In this document: positions 31,879-34,366 of the stretch, in pieces
Numbering within the stretch: the first letter of the stretch is position 1
Layout: each line of letters begins with the position of its first letter
Source of the DNA: a bacterium
GTDB lineage: Bacteria; Planctomycetota; UBA8108; UBA1146
Assembly (NCBI GenBank): GCA_029976805.1
Contig: JAPOLY010000028.1
Location: forward strand, 1-34,366
Length of the DNA: 34,366 bases
Direction: 5' to 3'
Position numbers and translations under genes: made by a program
The notes under the pieces: model-generated
Seen by the model: only the letters and a program-made list of their open reading frames with translations
What the model was told of the DNA's origin: nothing
Databases searched by the model: none

Positions 31879-32958
31879 TCACCCGTTTTGGGTGCTGTCG
31901 GCCCCAAGTTCAGGCAGTGGCAATGCGCACTCCGTGGTCTCGGGAAGTTCCCTGGAGCGCTTTGCAAAGACGAACTGTGCGAGAGCGTCCCTGGCGGTGG
32001 CAGAGAGTCCAATGAAACGGATTCCGTAGACAGGATTGTCCGCGTCTTCCCCTGTGGGAATATCGACCACTCTGGCAGTCAGATCGATGTCTTCGAGACC
32101 CGGAAAATCACGCAGCACCAGCAGGTCCTGATGACCCAGAGGGGTTTCGGTCACGATTGCCGCTCCACCGGCCCCCACATCCAGAACTCCTCCGACATGA
32201 ATCCCCTCCGGCTCATCCATGATGGAACCGGACTCTCCCATCGAAAGACGGAGAAAACGGAATCGCCCCTCGAGAGGGGTTCTCAAATACTGTCGTCTTT
32301 GCTGAATGCGAATCTGTTGGGGACTCTCAAGAAAGAGAAACCAGTCTCCCAGGTCCCTCAATTCCTGCACCCTTGATTCAAAGGTGAGGCAACCACTCTC
32401 AGGTTGAAACCAGGAGACTTCGACAGAGGTGCCGGGGGTCCAATCGGGAGTCCCGGAGGAAAACCCGTGGCTACCCTGAACACGCAAGGCAATGCTCTGT
32501 TCATCTTTGTGAATCAAAATACTTCTGAGGCAAGACCCTCCAGGCCCCTCAATGTGCAGTTCATCTTCTTCCATGGGACTCATGCCCCTCTGGGAGACTT
32601 CGCCACAGACTTCCCAACCCCTTCGTAAACGAAGACGGTCGAGTGCACGTCGCATTTCGAGATCCTGAAACAGGTCACTGCCCCCCTGAAGAGTTCTCTC
32701 AAGGGCAGATTCGAAGGCAATACGGGAATTGAGCAGTCTCTCACCGTCGAGAGACTCGTCCTGGAGGAGCAGGTGCTCCACGAGGCCTATTTCAGCGGCC
32801 TCGAGGCCCAACTCGAGCCCCCGGTCGTGCCACTCGCTGGATCGCCTGGGCAGACTATTGGCCACTTGCTCATCTGAAGGAGCTGTTCGAGCCTGATAAA
32901 AGCTCCACAACAGCAACCCGAGACCGGTTGCGATCAACAACCACCAGATTTCGAACAT
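31879..32958 (-). CDS. Membrane-anchored PilZ-domain protein (c-di-GMP effector candidate)
   Basis: A 359-residue protein. Residues about 1-22 (FEIWWLLIATGLGLLLWSFY) are a membrane helix. Residues about 35-130 are a helical unknown. Residues about 130-210 look like a YcgR-type N-terminal beta barrel. The PilZ domain follows with RRQYLRTPL, giving the RxxxR arginine motif, and the second motif as DVGAGG where (D/N)xSxxG is usual, so the Ser is replaced by Gly. Binding of cyclic di-GMP is therefore likely but not certain. ATG 32958 has GGAG with 6-base spacing; ATG 32970 has a site that is too close. Role unknown: motility, adhesion or polysaccharide control are typical for the family. Confidence 0.8.
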   Translation of the reverse strand: MFEIWWLLIATGLGLLLWSFYQARTAPSDEQVANSLPRRSSEWHDRGLELGLEAAEIGLVEHLLLQDESLDGERLLNSRIAFESALERTLQGGSDLFQDLEMRRALDRLRLRRGWEVCGEVSQRGMSPMEEDELHIEGPGGSCLRSILIHKDEQSIALRVQGSHGFSSGTPDWTPGTSVEVSWFQPESGCLTFESRVQELRDLGDWFLFLESPQQIRIQQRRQYLRTPLEGRFRFLRLSMGESGSIMDEPEGIHVGGVLDVGAGGAAIVTETPLGHQDLLVLRDFPGLEDIDLTARVVDIPTGEDADNPVYGIRFIGLSATARDALAQFVFAKRSRELPETTECALPLPELGADSTQNG

Positions 32959-33072
32959 CGTCGACTCCATGCCTCAAACCGGATTTACCGGCATTTTCCC
33001 AGCCCGGAACATTCCTCTGAGGGATACATCGGCTGAAGAGTCGCCCCACTTGAGTGGGAAATCAGATTTTTC

Positions 33073-34366
33073 CTACTGGCCGGCGACGATGTATGAGCCG
33101 CGATTCTGCTCTGCGAGACTCTGCATGAAGTCGGAAGTAAACCCGAGAGCGATGGTGTGGATCGTGACCTGGCTCTGCTCATTGAGGCGACCGATCTCTT
33201 CCAGAATCTTGCCCGGATCGATGAAGGTGCCTGAGCTGGGAGCTCCATCGGAAAGGAAGAAGATCGTGTCCACATCCCCGGCTTTGAGAACCTGCTCCAG
33301 AGAGTCGTAGATGTTGGTGGCCCCCCCCGGCTGCAGCCCATCGATAAACTGGCGCGCCTCCTTGACGGAACGGGGAGACAACTTTTTCGGTTTCTCATGA
33401 AGAACCCTGTAGGTGTTGTCAAATCGAACCAGATTGAAATGGGTCCCCGGGCGTAACTTTTCGATCGCCGTTTTCAGCTCACTCTTCGCCAGATCGAGGC
33501 GATTCATCGTTTCAACGCCGCCTCCCTCTTTCTGTACCGTCACTTGCTGGGCCATACTCCCGGAACAATCGATGACAAAGGCGATACGCTTACTGATGAT
33601 TTCGACACCGAAGTAGGAAGGGGTTCTCGCCTTGCCCGGGTCAGCTTTGCGAACATAGGTTTTGCCCCCATGCTTCTCACCCGCCTGTTCACGGATAGCG
33701 ATGGGGTCATAACGGTCACGCTCACGCCCCCAGTATTTGTCCCAGTTTTCAGGGTCGGGGCCGAGGTCCACTCCCGTGGAAGCGATCAGGAGCTCCACCA
33801 CCTTGGGCAACAGTGATCCCGTTTCACGGCGCATTGCCACGAGCAGGGCATCCACCAGTTTGACGTCTCGAACACTCTTCAGACCTGTCAAGGCGGCGGA
33901 ACGAACCTGCCAGGCAGGGTCATCGAGCGCTTCCAGGCGACGAACAAGGCTGATTTCACCATCGATGCGGGAGAGAGCGGTAATCACGAGAGTCCGCAAG
34001 GCAACATCCTTGTGATTGCCCAGAGCCAGAAGCATATCCAGAGCATCCGTGGGATCGAGACGGCACAGGGCCCGCACCGCTTCCAACTGAAAATCGAGAT
34101 CCCGGGAAAGCTTTCGCGAGGCACGGACAATATCTGCGACACAACTGTCTTCTTCCAGCAGCGCCAACGCTTTCAGGCAGGAAATTCGCAACGGCGCTTT
34201 CGGATGCATCAACAGTCCGGCAAGACTGTCGACCGACTTTTTGTGACCAGCACGGCCCAGAGTTTCCGCAACTCCGACACGGACCAGAAGATCACTCTTT
34301 TCACGGTCCAGAACCTTGTCCAATAACCAGTCGAGGGCAGCCTCTTCGCGTACTGAGCGGAGGGCC
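33073..34366 (-). CDS. HEAT-repeat / von Willebrand factor A protein (5' partial)
   Basis: The frame is open to the window edge, so the N-terminus is missing; about 430 residues are visible. The first 200 or so are HEAT/Armadillo-like helical repeats (LVRVGVAETLGRAGHKKSVD, VALRTLVITALSRIDGEISL, WQVRSAALTGLKSVRDV). A linker with NWDKYWGRERDRYD follows. The VWA domain has an intact MIDAS: FVIDCSGSM (DxSxS), GGATNIYDSL (Thr) and LSDGAPSSG (Asp). The protein is probably a large surface or periplasmic adhesion or scaffold protein, and VWA proteins of this layout are frequent in Planctomycetota. It ends 102 bases upstream of the PilZ gene on the same strand. Confidence 0.85.
   Translation of the reverse strand, partial: ALRSVREEAALDWLLDKVLDREKSDLLVRVGVAETLGRAGHKKSVDSLAGLLMHPKAPLRISCLKALALLEEDSCVADIVRASRKLSRDLDFQLEAVRALCRLDPTDALDMLLALGNHKDVALRTLVITALSRIDGEISLVRRLEALDDPAWQVRSAALTGLKSVRDVKLVDALLVAMRRETGSLLPKVVELLIASTGVDLGPDPENWDKYWGRERDRYDPIAIREQAGEKHGGKTYVRKADPGKARTPSYFGVEIISKRIAFVIDCSGSMAQQVTVQKEGGGVETMNRLDLAKSELKTAIEKLRPGTHFNLVRFDNTYRVLHEKPKKLSPRSVKEARQFIDGLQPGGATNIYDSLEQVLKAGDVDTIFFLSDGAPSSGTFIDPGKILEEIGRLNEQSQVTIHTIALGFTSDFMQSLAEQNRGSYIVAGQ

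Overview
The window is about 34.4 kb of gene-dense bacterial chromosome with moderately high GC. It holds 29 supportable protein genes, and the ones at both ends are cut by the window edge. LpxA and a heptose pair (GmhA/GmhB) point to a Gram-negative cell with LPS. The first gene encodes a secreted protein with Cys/Asp-rich calcium-type repeats, a proprotein-convertase P-domain and a dockerin-like end. Together with a HEAT-repeat/von Willebrand A protein, a ThiD2-ThiE fusion and many lipoproteins and secreted proteins of unknown role, it suggests a member of the Planctomycetota or a neighbouring phylum. That placement is an inference; no rRNA or other marker is present. I recognised no tRNA, rRNA, CRISPR array, transposase, integrase or phage gene.

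Layout. 1-2318: 3' part of a secreted repeat protein, ending at a strong bidirectional terminator. 2421-3746: MFS transporter. 3747-4002: intergenic region with a plus-strand promoter, an operator-like inverted repeat and an intrinsic terminator, together a candidate small RNA. 4001-6838 (minus): an operon of a membrane-anchored unknown, lpxA and a glycosyltransferase resembling the selenosugar synthase SenB. 6982-9444: dapF converging on purM, with a small membrane protein upstream of purM. 9501-11277: thiD2-thiE fusion overlapping a YqaA/DedA-like membrane protein. 11312-14069 (minus): a tightly overlapping operon of gmhA, gmhB and a ChaN-like lipoprotein with an extra pseudo-hydrolase domain. 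14185-18439 (plus): a TIM-barrel sugar isomerase-like protein, a 0.7-kb gap holding a minus-strand terminator, then an aminotransferase overlapping pgi. 18458-21603 (minus): a helix-turn-helix protein and a large secreted M14 peptidase. 21617-23074: MATE exporter. 23071-26987 (minus): a secreted unknown, a lipoprotein ending like an outer-membrane barrel, and a PcnB-type nucleotidyltransferase. 27335-28541 (minus): lexA and a tail-anchored unknown. 28907-31847 (plus): a TraB/Tiki-like protein, an SCP2-type thiolase and a nitroreductase. 31879-34366 (minus): a PilZ protein and a HEAT/VWA protein running off the end.

Most of the content is housekeeping: envelope precursors (LpxA, GmhA, GmhB, DapF), central metabolism (Pgi, PurM, ThiE) and RNA or DNA maintenance (PcnB, LexA). 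No defence island or clear new multi-gene system is visible. The points most worth following up are the small RNA candidate at 3904-4002, the SenB-like enzyme without its usual partners, the ChaN/pseudo-hydrolase fusion, the tail-anchored protein beside lexA, and several non-coding stretches with palindromes, repeats and an orphan terminator. Non-ATG starts (TTG, GTG) supported by good ribosome binding sites are frequent.
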